DNA of 64,000 nucleotides. Origin: Taenia hydatigena. Taxonomy: Eukaryota; Platyhelminthes; Cestoda; Cyclophyllidea; Taeniidae. Below the pieces are notes generated by a model. The model was not told the origin of the DNA. It searched no databases and was given only the letters and a program-made list of their open reading frames with translations. Numbering within the stretch: position 1 is the stretch's first letter; each line of letters starts with the position of its first letter. Below, one piece after another: positions 37,174 to 50,534 of the stretch. The stretch covers positions 24,856-88,855 of the forward strand of contig JADWOT020001336.1 in NCBI GenBank assembly GCA_036345935.2, in the 5' to 3' direction. The position numbers were made by a program, and so were the translations under genes.

Positions 37174-39332
37174 GACACCTGTGTCTAACTAGCCAAATGC
37201 TTTGTGTGCGCTTTATATGCCTGCCAAGCTGGCTTCATCGATATGATTGGCTGATTTGATCGTATGATTTGAACTGTTAATAGGGGATAGAAGTGCCCAT
37301 TCCACACAACAGAAATGCGTGAGGTTAAGCCTAGCACTTGTAAGAGCGTGTTGCGAAAACGCCAACATCTTTCTAATGGGCATTTGGTTAATAATTACAG
37401 TGTAGTCAAATCGTTATTAATGAGTGTTGGAATCGTTTTACTGCTGTTTAAGTCAGGAGTGATTGGTGCATATAAGTTGTAAGCACTGCTGTAGGTGATG
37501 AGATTTGAGAAAATTACTTAAAAGCTGTAGTATTACAGCATGACGCCTCACGCATATCGTTTATTTTAATCTGATTGGGTCTCGTTGTAAATACGGTGAG
37601 TCATTTGGGCCTACTGGTGCAAGTAAGCGATTTGCGGTTTCATTTCATTTTCGCCCGCATTAGGTATCGGACCAATTTCAAACATAACATGAAACGCAAG
37701 TAGGAAGAGTTACAACACGGTTAGCCTAGGGAACTTGATTAAGTATGAGTAAAATCTCAGCTAAAACAATGCAGTGCGTCTTGTAACAATTGTGCGACTT
37801 CTAAATATTATCATTTGAATTAGTTTGACAAATTTGACTATTGAAATCCGACACAAAGCAATTTCACGATTTTCCTGCTAGTATCTGCAACAAAATGTAC
37901 AACTTCATTGCAACCAATTGCAGCATTACGTCTTTACTGACAGCACAAGGTGACAATTATCTCCCAAACACAGATACGAGTCAGGGCACTACACCCCTTT
38001 AACAACTGCCGGCAGTCGACAAATTGCACCAGACTTCAAAATAACTAATCTTAAGGCCTTTTCAAAGGGGTTTTAAAACAACTGAAATGCAATCAATTTA
38101 CACGTCGTGCGAATGAAATATGAAAGCTAAGGTTCGTTGCAAATGAAATCGTGGTGTGCAAACTAAATGATGAAGTTGACAAAACGCAGGCTGAGGGATT
38201 CGTTATTTATACAAGGGGTTTGACTGGTTGATTCTTTGGTGCATTTGTTTTGAAAGCGGTTGGCAACAGCTTATGATAAAATGTTAACCCAAAATCACAT
38301 CCTTTGCTTGCTTACGCAACAATACTAATGTTCGCGTCAAGAACAAATTTGTTTTTTGAAAACCATCCCTTAATTTTATTTAAATGGCTATTTTGTACAC
38401 AATTTCAGCTTAATCAGAACCAAAATCGAAAATTCTTGCCTTCGTTTTCAATAAGTGAGAGCTTCTGTCACGCCCATTAGTTGACTTCAACGTAAAAGCA
38501 GAAAATTTCCTTTTTCCAATCTATGTTGAACATCCATTATAACGCTTTAATCTGTTCTTTTAGAGTACTAACCAATTGTCACTTCCCAATTACTAAAGAA
38601 CTAATTAACCCTTTCCTTTGCTTACCATGTTAAAGTGTTTTAGTGTCTAATCTTTAAACATTTTGAAGTCGAGTACAATTTTTCTTCGGTTTTGCTTCAT
38701 TGTTCTTGTCCAGTGGATTTGGCCTGCACCAATTTTGATGTTTGCTCAAAGACCAAAATGGTGCTGCCATGCTGTCATCTGTGTGAAAAGCAACCAATTT
38801 TGCTTAGTCAAATGCACAAGCCCAAGAAAAAATATTTTGCGCAATTGCAAAAGAATAATTAAAGCACAGCGCGCTGAAAGGTTTCCACAGACACAACAAA
38901 GTGTATGCAGCTGCAGGGGAGTTATTTCAGTTAGCGAGCTTAATCAACGAAATAAACAAAAGAAATTGGAAGGAAGGTGGAGGTGTTAAGAAGGATAGCA
39001 TTGATCAAAAAGATGGTAACCCTGATTGCTTAAAGTTAAACTGCTACAGTATATAAGTCACAGCTATGCTCTTTGCTTGGTTTCCTCCAGTTGATAAGGT
39101 GTACAATAGTCTGCTAGTAGGATAAAATCGAGATGAAAGACCACAAGTCAGAACAGAGATCATTTGTGGTTTAGCAAGTGGATTGATTCTACTGGTTTAT
39201 CTCGTTAAGTCAAATTGATTAAAGCTGCACTGTGTAGCGAAGGGTAAATTTGTGTTTAGACTTAGGGTTGGACAAAGCTGAAAGCAGTTACTTAATTAAC
39301 TAATTAAAGCGTTCCCTTGTTCTCTTGCCAAG

Positions 39333-39660
39333 CAAAACCAACGTAAACATGACGATTGGTGCGGGCGCGGTTTTCTTTCTCTTATTGGTTGCTGGCCATT
39401 CAAGAATTATGACCATGACGATGTCTTCGCCGACGTTCATTTGTGCGCGTGCAAAATTGAAAAACAAAATCATGCTCGTGTAGCAATTCCACACAACTTC
39501 AAGAAGCAAAACAGGGAGGAAAACGACACAGAAGCCGGTAAAATGCAGTACTACCTGGTTACTTGTCTAACTTTTGCTATTCCTGGCATGCTTATCGGTT
39601 TTAGGTGGTACTTTATTTTTGCTTTCCTACTCGTACGACAATAAGAGAGCGCAAATTTGA
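39333..39660 (+). pseudogene. Group III phospholipase A2-like fragment, catalytic residues lost (right arm)
   Basis: Two exons are inferred: 39333-39537 (acceptor ctcttgccaag, donor gtaaaa) and 39605-39660 (acceptor ggttttag), with matching phase and a 67-bp intron. The first opens near WCGRG, has the family spacing to an FKNYD block, then a His/Asp-rich stretch. The second, after NDTEAG, reads GTLFLLS. In group III phospholipases these positions are WCG.G, F...D.CCR.HD and NDT...VGTLFF (family knowledge). The Cys pair is Asp-Asp here and the catalytic His is Ala, so no enzyme activity is expected. I found no signal-peptide exon. Despite the losses the frame is open for about 70 codons. It could be a dead copy or a repurposed protein. 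Confidence 0.5.
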
Positions 39661-40570
39661 ATACCAGAACGATCGAATTTCGGCACTTAAATCTGAGCAC
39701 AACTTGGTAATGTGCTGACACTGGCATGCACGATGCAGCTAAAAACAACCAGATCACAGCCATATGCTTGTTTATTTTCCACCAGTTGTAGTTAGTATGA
39801 TACAAAATGACAAGCTAACTCAGTGCTTATGTCTCTTCGGTGGTACACGCAATGGGCAATTTTCCCTGCACATGTTACACGCATGTTAAACAAAAATAGT
39901 CACCTTTGATTTATCAAGTTCCATACTGGAGGACTAGTTTGAGATGCTGGCGACTATCGAGATACGTGCGTCATCAATGGTAATAAATTGATATGGAGAA
40001 ACCGTAATAAAGGTGACTGCACGCATGCTGTAGCATTATTTATGCGATTTACTTAGCATTTTTTGCTAAATTTTTGACAGCTTGTTTTCTACTATCCATA
40101 TTAAAGGTCAAGATTAGCATTGTTTCATGCCTACGATGACACGCATGCATTCACTAAGTGGAATGCTTTGCACATTGACACCGTAAGCCTGCCAGTTTTT
40201 AGCTCTTTAACAAATCGCAAACACACTGAATAATTGAGTCTAAGCTGTAAGAACCACGTAGCATAATGGTTGCATACACTATTGGAAATATTATTCATAG
40301 TGCATTATATCAATAGCTTTTTGTAATAATGGGTTTGTTCTGACCATTGGTTTTGGTTTCGGTCGCTTAGATTTTTATATTTCTCTAGCCTGGCCATGTC
40401 ATCAGCTTGTTTCCTTTGCTTGGCAACTATATATATATTATGCCCTAGTATTATGCTTACATTTACCTTCAAGGAAGCCTCGAGTCACTAAATTGGTGGT
40501 AGTGGAAAGCAAACTCAACTTTAGAGAATTCATGTTTTGATCCATACTACATGTAATGAATTATGGTAGT

Positions 40571-40951
40571 TCAAAAGAAGTGCATGGGCAAGGAATGGGA
40601 GAATCTTTGAAATCCTATAACAGGTTGGCTGAGAACGACGTCCTTTTTCGGCTCTACCCTACCATCGTGCTCTGCAAGGAAACTATTGATTACTGAAGCG
40701 ACACTAGCCATGAACCATCTGAAATCTTTCGTTGCAGAGATCTCTTTGATATACCTTTTTATGGAGACCCGTATACTAACGTCCTTAAATAGACATACGG
40801 ATGCTCGGTAGAATCTCTTGCTCTCGAGTTAGTTTTCGAACCCGACGAAACACTAAGCCGAGTCGAACTGTAAAGAGAGATCAGTGATGCAGTGGTCGAG
40901 CATCTCTTAGGATGACTAGCTCGTGGATGTCTCTACATCACTGAGTGCATT
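40571..40951 (-). pseudogene. Decayed coding sequence, unrecognised (right arm)
   Basis: This is the mirror of 31900-32280 with the same stops and the same long open stretch. Confidence 0.4.
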
Positions 40952-41689
40952 GCGGTGGCTGACGCAGGAGGTTCACAAAGGGACAGGTCGCGGACGAGGG
41001 TCGGAAGAAGAAGGAAGCCATGTCATACTTTGTTCGTTCGGACTGCCCGTTTCGGTCATTTAGGTAGCCATAATGCCCTAACCGGTTGGACTGACCCCGG
41101 ACCATGCCATCAGTTCCGTTTCCACCACATGCTGAATATATATATGCATACAGATATTTTGTCATGGTGTTGTGCCTCCCTTCGCCCTCGAGGAAGTCTT
41201 GGGACGCTTCATTGCCATTGCTAAGAATTCTGGCAATCAGCTTACGCTAGCACATTTTCCTTGTCCTTATTGAATGGTTTCTGGCATAGTTTCAAGTTAA
41301 ATTATGCCTTTTGACGATTACGACTAACTTTGATTAACTTTGTTTGTCAAGCTGGCATAATGATGGACAGAATTAATAACTTTTGAGTGATGCTGAAATG
41401 TTTAGCTCAAACCAAACTAACAAGTGCCCTAACCAGTTGCAAATTGACTTTAAAGGACTTTTCTAGTTGCGATAATTATTTGCTTTGTTAGCGTAAACAG
41501 CTTTGTGCCTAAATTTGGCATCTGCTTTGCGATTAAACGAATCGCAACAGTGTGCAGGGTGATTGCTGTTTAAAGTGGCTCGCTGCCGACCTTCAAATAA
41601 CCAACCATAGCCTGAGTTAATTTAAATTTTATTCTGTCCATTTCACGGTGATGTCAGCTTTCGATCTTTCGAGCATTTAACGGACCAAA

Positions 41690-42871
41690 AAACTGAAGGA
41701 TGTTTAGCGAACAATTTGCTCTAACGTTCTACGCACGTACGGGGTTATTTACAAGTGTCCTGATCGAAAGTCGGGACATTTAATGGCCTTGAAGTGAATT
41801 AGGCTTGAGCATTCTGATTAAGGTGCGCCTTAACTGCTCCCAGAGAAATTGTGATGCTATAACATCTCGAACATTATAATATCGTGTCGTAAATCCTAGG
41901 GATAGATGACCTCCTATAGTTTAGGTCATGTTATTCTGGGTACTGGACAAATATGTACCTAGATTTTGAACACTTGAATATGGATCTCAGGCGGCATTTG
42001 GATCTTAATTATAGAACAAACCAGATTGCTTTTAGGAATTGTTAAATTAGAGTTATACTTTTACTGATTTCGCATCTACTCGTTCATGCACGAAATGCTG
42101 CAGGCACTTTGGCATTACCACGTAGGGGGCATTATCTACCGTGATTTAAACCTCAAAGCGTGTTGGTCGATGCTAATTGAAGCATTGCAAAGCTGGCTGG
42201 ATTTAGCTTTGCCCGTCGGCTCATGAGTTGGTTTCTGATTTCCTTGAAACGCTCCAAAGTATTTGTTTGACTGACTAATCTTAAAATGCTGCAGGTCGGC
42301 ATCCTTTGGTACCGCTCTCGTGAGGTTCTGCTGAGTGGGAATCTCCATTGATGCAGCGAAGATATGTGGTCTCTGTTCTGTACTGACAGAGGCAACTCGG
42401 TTAGGCGTTATATAAGCCTGGATTGTTTCCGTCTTAGCGCGCCAATGGACTTTGCTTCCGAATAAAGATCATGCATGCACTTGATGCGGACGGTCTTGTT
42501 TTGTTAACCATGAGTGGCCATTCACGTCTCACGCCTCTTCTCTGTATTTCTTGTTGTCACCACTATTCTACCTTCTCGATTTTTCCATGAATAAATGTGG
42601 TTTTTCAACAAACAAATGTATACTACTTACTTCGCATTGTTTTGTCTGCCCTGAGGATGTGAAGTGTTTGTTGACGTGTAGCCACAAGCCCGTTTGAAAC
42701 TATTAAATTCTTCCCTACGACTTGCCATCTCGCATGAATGCACAGCAGGCTCTTTTGTATTCCTACTTCTCTGACCTCGACAAGAAGTCACCGCCTGCAG
42801 TTGACAAGGAGTACGTTGTCCATTGGAATCCGGCGGTCTATATAATGCCTGAATCAAAATTGTCGGGGTGA
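41690..42871 (+). pseudogene. cdc2/CDK1-type protein kinase pseudogene (right arm)
   Basis: Kinase subdomains read in order on the plus strand, with stops and frame changes between them: YGVIYK...HLMALK (glycine loop to VAIK Lys), IRLE, PREIVML...HLEHYNIV (helix C region), FEHLNMDLRRHLD, MLQALWHYH, GIIYRDLNLK (HRDLKPQN loop), VLVDAN..IAKLAGFSFAR (DFGLAR), LWYRSREVLL (activation segment), EDMWSLF, ARQW, and a better-preserved end MNAQQALLYSYFSDLDKK. The IRLE, MDL and YRSREVLL motifs and the FSDLD tail point to the cdc2/CDK1 family. The first 0.7 kb is intronless, suggesting a retrocopy, though about 170 extra nt lie before the C-terminal block. An 89-bp stretch coding IFAE...PLFSDYSEVSQLARLF is deleted here but kept in the left arm. 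Confidence 0.82.
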
Positions 42872-43736
42872 CTTCGAAAGTGGATGAAAGAAGCAAATGA
42901 AATATCGGAGAGGATAGTAGCTTGTCTCTCCTCGTTCTTACCTCAAAACTTCTTTGGCTTTAAAATGTTGTCCTCCTGTTGGCTCTTTAAGCTAGGATGG
43001 TGCCTTCAACTGTGTTGCTGTTAATTGGCGCAGCATGTCTCAGCGGCTCGTGATAGGCTTACAAAGGCGGAATTGAGGTTTCAGATCCAGGGAGGTCGCA
43101 ATGCTCCTTAGGTCCCAAAAAGCGAGCTACAAATTCTCTGACTAAAAATTAAAATGTAAATAAGTCTGCCGTGTTAGCCTTTCAGTATTAATCTTCTTAT
43201 GCATACACTTCTCCGTCTTTTTATTTTTGCTAGGTTGCAGTTAAGTCGTGATGCCGTCACTGCAAGGCATTGTTTTTGTTATTCATTAGGTGTTGAATTT
43301 ATTAGGAGGAAAGGATGAATATTTCATAGTGTTCTATGTCATCGATCGGTGATGGGATCATTGGTGTTGAGCCAGTCAGAGTGTGCAGCACCAATGTTTC
43401 AGATGTCATTGTTGCATTGGCAACACATTCGGATTCGTCCTGTCGTCTGTGCTGTTCAATGAGCTGCATTTTGCACGAAATGATGCTGATTTGAAAAACA
43501 CCCCTATGCTGACACTTTCTTCTGCATGTGTTATGTATTCGGTCGGGTCCTCACAGCCCTCAATCCAGATAATTAGAAATAGATTTCCACGTCGACTGCC
43601 TCACCTTCCTACGATACGCTAGAAATAAGAATTCATTTGTGCTAGTCTATCGTGCAGCAGCCTAAGGGTGACTTGAGTCAACATATCAGGCAAACTAAGC
43701 ACATATTCTCAAAGTTACCGGATCTAATCGTGAAGG

Positions 43737-43955
43737 ATGCTAACGTCTTTGAAATGTGAGGTGATCAACTTAACTTTACCTGTGCAACCTTTGGATTTAC
43801 ACTCTTTGGTTAAAGTGCAAATGCACAAGTTAGGAGAGCCTATACAAAAAGGCAAGGCTTCTGTGACCGGCCTAACCAGCTTATATTTTCTGTTGATGAT
43901 GCTTTGCTATCGTAATACACGCTTTGACTTAGTGACAAGCAGGATGGCTATTTTA
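43737..43955 (+). pseudogene. Possible C2-domain relic (right arm)
   Basis: The frame from ATG 43737 gives LVKVQMHKLGEPIQKGKAS, resembling the YVKV.L...G..I.K.KT strand of synaptotagmin-type C2 domains. After a one-base frame change near 43885 the sequence reads NQLIFSVDDALLS, a stop, YTL, a stop, LSDKQDGYFN, like the F.V....L...TL.L.V.D.D..... strand. The order and spacing suit a C2 domain, but the Ca-binding Asp residues are not clear. The left copy differs by two residues near the start (QPLD versus QLLN). Confidence 0.35.
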
Positions 43956-45470
43956 ACTAATTAGTAGATCACAACCAAATTCTCCCTTGATGCATGCTAG
44001 ATGAAACTTGGACAAATTGTATACGTGCTTTAGTACTTTTGCTCTCGTTGGTATGCTGTCTGCAGCAAGAACGATGCACATTTTCATGGTGAACATATGC
44101 GTAAATGCGTCGGCTGAAGCAGAAATTATACCTGCTCTTTTCATTGTCTTTAAAATTGTAAGCAACACACAATGTTTGTCTTCAGCGTTTAGTGAATGCG
44201 AGGCCTCCAAGAGATCATTTAGATGTTGTTAACCTGGAAATTAACGCGTGGATGGGCTGCGATCCTTGTAGAAGTACTCTATATTCCAGAGAGGAAAAAG
44301 AGAACATCCATGATGAGGCACAAGCAGAAAGCTAGTTGGTGTTCAAAGAAGTTACTCGAATGTACAACATCCTAAACCTCATATATTTGGCTCTTAGACT
44401 AACTTTGATTGACTGCGCACGCAAAACTATTAGGGAACTATTCACATACTGTCAAGTTGGTTTGAAAAAAGTGACGTTTCTTGGAAGTAGAATAGGAAAG
44501 CTTTAAGAGAGGGATAAATGAAATGATCATATGGGTTCGCATCATGTCCATAGGCATATCTTCGGCAATCGCACTTATTTTGCAATGAGCGCTTGTTGCA
44601 ATGACTTGATATCTTCCGTTTTGTAGGCATTTGGCGCAATGTATTTGGTAGAATGCGAACACACGCATTTTTGTAAGCAAAATTAGTAAGTCTTCAGTGA
44701 TGCTTACTTCCAGATATTGCCTTTTGCTTTAGACGAATTCCCCAGTAAGGAAAAAGAATTCAGTGCACAGATCTTGAATTTGTATATCATCAAGGATTTT
44801 GTACTGGAAGGTCTAAGCGTTTAAATCCAATTGAAAGTTGCTAGGCAAATATAATAAGGAAAGCATTGCATTGCATTGCGTTACGTCATACCGCATAGGC
44901 GGTGCAGACATTTCAGACGATGCCACAGTAATGCCACATTGTTGACAGTTGAGCGTGTATTTATAAACTAATGGGTATTTTATTAAAATATGAACATATT
45001 TTCAAATGCGATAACCAAAAATTATTTGGTTGCTTTCTAGAGTTCTCCACTGAATATCTTAACTTACTGCATACGCGTGTAGACTTATCTTTGTGCTCTA
45101 CGAGTAGGAATGCGCTTGATATTTGGCAGAAATGCAGTAGTTGCTTCTTTTGTTGTTTTTTTCCTGATCACTGTTACACACAAGTGTGAGGTTCTATAAA
45201 AGCGTTAGAAAATTGAGGTACAAATTCAAAATGTTGCAATGTCTTGGAGTGGATACAGCCTAGAGAATAAGGATGGAGTTGTAAAAGATGGCATGTTATT
45301 GCCGATTATGAAATTGTAAAATTCAGCATGGCCCAAGTCACCTTTACTAATTAAGCTGAGCATTGGAATCCTTTGGATTTTACAGGGGACATTAATGTAG
45401 TCAGTTTTCTAAAGGTTACATTAGGCTATATCTAATGATAACTACGTAAACGAAGAATATTTACTGCCAG

Positions 45471-46036
45471 GTGAGCTCAATTTAGTCATTTACCAGTCGG
45501 TAAGGCATCTGTCGTACAGCTCAGGCTGGATCAAGGAAATATACAGCATGAGTCTTGGCAAATCCGTCACTGGTTACTCAGTAAGTGGCCAACGTTCAGT
45601 TTTTTATTAGAGGCAGCCCTTAAATTGATAATTCTGCTAAGATTCTCACCAAAATGAAGCTAATATAAAATGGAAACCATCGATCATGATTGCAAAATTC
45701 TCATATCTTGCCACCTACACACACTATTGACAGCTACATAAGCTTTTAGTGGGCACGGATCAGTCGCCTTGAGTCAAAATTTACCACTAAATACAAAGCA
45801 ATTCATTAACAGTTGACGCAAGCAATGATCTTTCTTTTAAGGCCCAGAGTAAAGATGGTGATCTTGACCAGGCGGATTGTCTCACTCAGAAGCAAGCACT
45901 AAAGGTTATGTGCAGACCTGCTGGCACCGGAATATTGTACCAAATCTACATCACATCACACAGTTGCAATAAGCAAAAGAAATGCAAGTCGTCGTTGAAC
46001 ATGGTGATCAACAATAGATGTTATTTTGCTTGTTGA
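45471..46036 (+). CDS. 3' part of a Cys-rich, secreted-type gene (two exons)
   Basis: Exon 45471-45580 lies between an acceptor (ttactgccag) and a perfect donor (gtaagt), reading ELNLVIYQSVRHLSYSSG... in one open frame. Exon 45848-46036 (acceptor ctttcttttaaggcccag) continues in phase for 62 codons to TGA at 46034-46036 with seven Cys (DCL, VMCRP, HSCNK, KKCKS, NRCYFAC). AATAAA follows at 46191. Upstream exons are unclear; a frame SGYSLENKDGVVKDG near 45260 may be one, and no ATG or signal peptide was found. No family is recognised. It lies only in the unpaired right-arm interval. Confidence 0.45.
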
Positions 46037-46652
46037 ATTATTTTCAAGGAGCGCCTTATTAATTTGAACGCTTCTTGTTCATGACTCAATCATCATATGC
46101 ACCATGCGAATCTGCCAGCATGTTTTATCAGGTTTCTAGGACACTCCTACTCTCCGCATTCGCCTACCGGATGCGAGTATACCACAAGCAAATAAAGAGT
46201 CTCATTTATTTAAGCTCCGTAATATTGACCACGCTAATCAATACTAACCAATTTTGTGAAAAAGTACATAAAATGCTGGCCTACACTTGATTAAACAAAG
46301 TACACCTACCTTACTTCCTATACGCACTACTTAACATAAAGATCGTATTCTAATTACACTGTGCTTATACTGACAAAATGTGCCAACAAAAACAAGGTGA
46401 CACGGTTGTAAAGAAACAGCTGAAGCGCAATATTTTGTTCAAATAAGCATTGCTGTTATGCTCGCGCATGATCAGCCACATCCTGGAGCTAGCTTAAAGA
46501 CAAAGGAAGACAAAATCGGGTGGAATGCGCGCAATGCATAAGGTAGGGCCTAAGACTGATGGTCTGGGGTAAAAGACAGCGCACTTCGCCACAACCGGAA
46601 GTCAGAGGTTAAAAGTAGCTCCTTTTTCAATATTGAGAGCTAAACGTGGTCT

Positions 46653-46919
46653 CTATCTTACCTCGAGCTTCTCCATTGACACCCTTCCGATCAACTTACG
46701 AGGTCGACCATTACATAATGGTCGGTCGTGTGAGATATTTGTGGAATTTGCGTCATTTAACGCAACACCGCAAACTGCGCACACTTGTGTGCCAGAGGAG
46801 CTGGAGTCAGACTGACCAAAGCATGCTGCCTCAGTCACCACCATTAAAGCTGCTTCAATGGTCACAGAAGTAGCCTCAGAGAATGTGTAACAGAGCTTTA
46901 ACGCGGCTAAGATCATCAC
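46653..46919 (-). CDS. Possible exon with a CxxC pair, unrecognised
   Basis: The minus-strand frame is open to a donor-like gtaaga after MEKLE (near 46660). It contains TQVCAVCGVALND, a CxxC pair, followed by a His and another Cys. This could be half of a zinc-binding module. No ATG is clear in good context, and neighbouring exons were not found. Confidence 0.25.
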   Translation of the reverse strand: MMILAALKLCYTFSEATSVTIEAALMVVTEAACFGQSDSSSSGTQVCAVCGVALNDANSTNISHDRPLCNGRPRKLIGRVSMEKLEVR

Positions 46920-49900
46920 AGCAGAATTTAAGGTAGGGGGACCGATTTCCTGGCATTACTAGACGCCGTCTCATGTCCCCCATTTTTGTAAGCTCTTGTC
47001 GCTCTCTCATTTGCCCATTCATCATGCCAAACACTTACCCACTTCATACCATTTCAGCCCTTTCTGCATGGTCATCATTACTTCTCGTTCATAGTTCTAG
47101 TAGCTTCGTTCATTCACTGTTTTTACATTCATGTATTGCTTACGGCTTCATTTGTCAACTCAATTATTTTTTCTATCTGCTCGATAATTTTTATTATTTA
47201 CTTAATTCTTCTGATCAAACTAGCTGATGTGTTTCGTTTTAAATATTCTGACAAAACTCTTAGATTAGTTGCGTGTTTTGAGCTTGCCTTAAGTTCTCCA
47301 CGCGCAGAGGTGTTAGTTAAGAGAGATGTTGTTGAAAGCAGCCTGCTTAAGTCAAATAATTGACTCTAATGCTCATACATAACACAAAGCCATCCCCTTC
47401 GTGACTTAATACCACTTTCCCTGATTGCGGGTCTAGTAAGATGAAGTGTCAAATGGCAAGAGGTCACTGGTCTGGAAAATTTACCCTCTCCTTTATGCAG
47501 ATATCAGTGTGTCATACGTTGTGCCCGTCGCTTTATCCAGGCTTCATCAAGTTCTAGTGCAGTAGCAGAGTAGGACCATGCACACAGACACAGTCAGTTA
47601 AGTTTGACCAAAATTCATGCAACATGGCATGGCTGTACCATGTGTAAGAGCGCGTCTTCATCTTGTTGGATGTGGTAATGGATGCAAAAATGTGGATTTG
47701 GTCTAGGCGATGACAGAGTCTGTGCACGTCCATCGTCAATGCAATGAAAGGACTTGTTTAAGGGACATTTGATCCTGATTATGTGTGTTGGGTGGGCTTT
47801 TGAGCAATCAGGCAAGAAGATAATTGCATCAGTTCATCACGTTGCCTGATTTATGCTACAGAGTCAACGCATAAGAAATGTGCACACATTGGAACCTACG
47901 ACCATTTTGCTTTCTGCAAAGCAGGTACATTTCGATGGGAGGGAAGGACACAGAAGCGCAGACCAATGACTTCTCCCACGCGCGCCCTCATGGCTACGTA
48001 TCGCTTTCAACGAGTCAGTAAGAAAATTGCTTGCAGCTGGTTGGCTCACACAAAGACACGCGCCGCGATGGCGGTTGGGTTCAGTAGCGCCTACTTAGCA
48101 CTTAACTATTGTGTTAATACGCGGTTTGGACTGCAGTCGCCTTGATTTGTCGTGACTAAGTTCATTTGTCGAGAAAGTCATCTGCTAATTTTCAAGACAC
48201 TTTCCGCACAATGAGGTGATGAGACCACGTCATATACAGTAGATATTCACGCAAAATAATGCCAAAATCTACAGATCTTTCTCAAATTTCGACCACTTTT
48301 AAGGGAGAAATCGAAGTGGCCTCTATAAAAGAGCGCACACCAACGGAGGGTGATAAAGTTGTCAATGATAATGCAAGCCAAAGAAAACCTGATTGAAGAA
48401 AATTAGGGCTTATTTGGGCAGTAAGTAAAGGAATGTTGCGCAGTTTTTAACCAAGAGATGCCAATAATTTTCCTTTTCAAAATGAGTTTATGCGCCTGTT
48501 AATGTGATTTTTAAAGTGTTGGTTAGCGTTAAAGCTTACGAAGGGAACGCGGTGGATGTAGATTTAAAACGCAGCAATTTCTTTAACTAATGGAATGTGA
48601 AGCGGGATTTCAAGTATGAAAATATCCAAGATTTGTCAGGGCAACGCGAGTAATAGCATAGAATCTATGGTTATTAAGTCAAGATTGAATTAAATGGGCT
48701 GCATGCCCAGCTTTATGCTAATGCATCATGTACACATTAAAAGAAATGGCAATGCATTTATCCAGCCCCTTGGACGATGCAGGCCAGCGCAATCGACAAA
48801 GCTGCATTAATCATCAGCAAACCGACCATCTGTTTCGGATTTGCATTTGCAGCAAACGACGCGGCTACATTGTATCCCTTTTTATTAAATGATATGAACC
48901 CGATGTTCAAAGCACGATATGCGTTTGATTCTTTCACCTGTATGACTATCAAACCGACCGCAAGTGCAAGGCAGTGCCTTGAAGGGACAATTTTTAGTTG
49001 TCATTGCTGCATTGAATTTAATGCTTATAATGTACTGCATTCAACATATTCTGGGTGCGCTCATTAGTTACAATTTCACGGTCATCCACGTCCCTCCTCC
49101 TCTTCAAATTAGGGTGCACAATTAATCATATAGTATCAGAAAATGAGATTTGAAAGGGAGATTTTGCGCATTTTGCCCACCATAAGAAAGCCTTTGCAAC
49201 ATTAATTTACTTTTGACAACAACTAGTTATTTGTAATTCCCAAAGTAAATAGACTGAACACACAGACCTTAAAATTATCGACTTGGTAGGATAAACGCTT
49301 ACATGCGGTGCTATTCGATTTTTACTCTAAGTTGCGACAATCTTGTACATTGGCAGATGGTGAGATGGATTTGTGCAGTGAGGCAAGTTAACTGCTTCAC
49401 TACGTGCACGTGTGACCGGTTAATGCGACTATTTAATGCTTGTGACCTGAGACCAAATTCAAACGTTGCGACGAGCTGTCTTCATTAGAACTTTACTAGG
49501 GTACTTATCATGGCCGATAAATAGGTGTGACACAAGTCGTAACTTCAGGGAAAGGATTATTGTGCATAAGCCAAAAGTTGGTGCAAAATGAGCTACCGTG
49601 GATGGTGAAATCACTGATATGATTATAAGCATTACGCTTTTGGTAAATTTTTTAAATATTCTACAACCACGCCTCTAAGGATGTGAATAAACACTTACTA
49701 GCTCTCTAGCCCCACACAAGCACTGCTGAAGGAAGATTTGGAGGCTTGCATGCATTTAAATATAAGCACTATTAATGAAGTATCTATAGTTCTTGTAGAC
49801 ACAAGTACCACTGATTGTTGCATGAAAAAGGATTGCTTATGGAAGGATAAGACTTTTGTTTTATAAGGACAGATTCATGGGCAGGCTAGCACAACTGTCG

Positions 49901-50534
49901 ATATTTCAATGTCGGAAAAAATCGACAGGTAGAGTTATTTCTGTGTCACCCACAGGTTTCGTACAAAGATAAAATTTTGAGAAGCCGCCGCATTGATTGG
50001 CATCTATTTGTAAGTGTGAGCTTGAATTTCCCAACTAAAGCCACCTAATTCGCATTCGGAACAGTTGCATTTTTAAGTTCATTATCGTACAGCACGGACT
50101 AATTCAAGTGACTCTGATACGAGTTGGACTGCTTGCTTTCTCTAGAAAGTAGATAAAATGGCCTAAAAGACAAGCAAATGAGTTACAAATGTACTACCAG
50201 CCGAATGGTATTTTCCCGTATTTTCATCATGATTTACGCAAGCACACCGTACTGACCAGCAACTAGTAGTAGCGCATACAACAACCGAACAGGCTAAGGT
50301 CAGCCAAAATGGTGTTTCCAGGCTCATGCCAAAAGTAGCATCATAGCAATGGTGTTAAACTATGGCGGGCTGCTAGCATGCTCTTCTCTCTATATGATCA
50401 GGCCAAAGAGAATATTAATAATCCATTTGTGGTAGTTGCGATGGGCAGGCGCCTATGCCATTGGCGACGTGAACTTTGTCAGTAATGCTGTTGCGTTCCA
50501 CTGAAGGGAAGAGGTTGTCATGATTCCTGAGGTA

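Larger units (their letters stand above)
34662..38189. other. Unpaired centre of palindrome P2
   Basis: This 3.5-kb stretch has no second copy in the window. It separates the P2 arms and holds a multi-exon secreted-protein gene on the minus strand (34839-37173). Positions 37174-38189 lie upstream of that gene's signal-peptide exon; I see no gene there. Confidence 0.9.
44522..47280. other. Right-arm interval with no partner in the left arm
   Basis: It replaces the left arm's 25776-28242. The edges are where mirror matching stops: 44521 (inside a diverged repeat) and 47281. It contains the last two exons of a secreted-type Cys-rich gene (45471-46036), a Cys-containing minus-strand frame ending in a splice donor (46653-46919), and otherwise nothing I recognise. 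Confidence 0.85.

Noticed and set aside
38663..38989. A 108-codon frame (mirror 33862-34188) that looks like a signal peptide plus Cys-rich peptide
   Set aside because: The first codon is TTG, there is a stop a few codons upstream, and the hydrophobic 'signal' coincides with a pyrimidine tract ending in ttgtccag, so it reads better as an intron end. The downstream exon frame is ambiguous between two phases.
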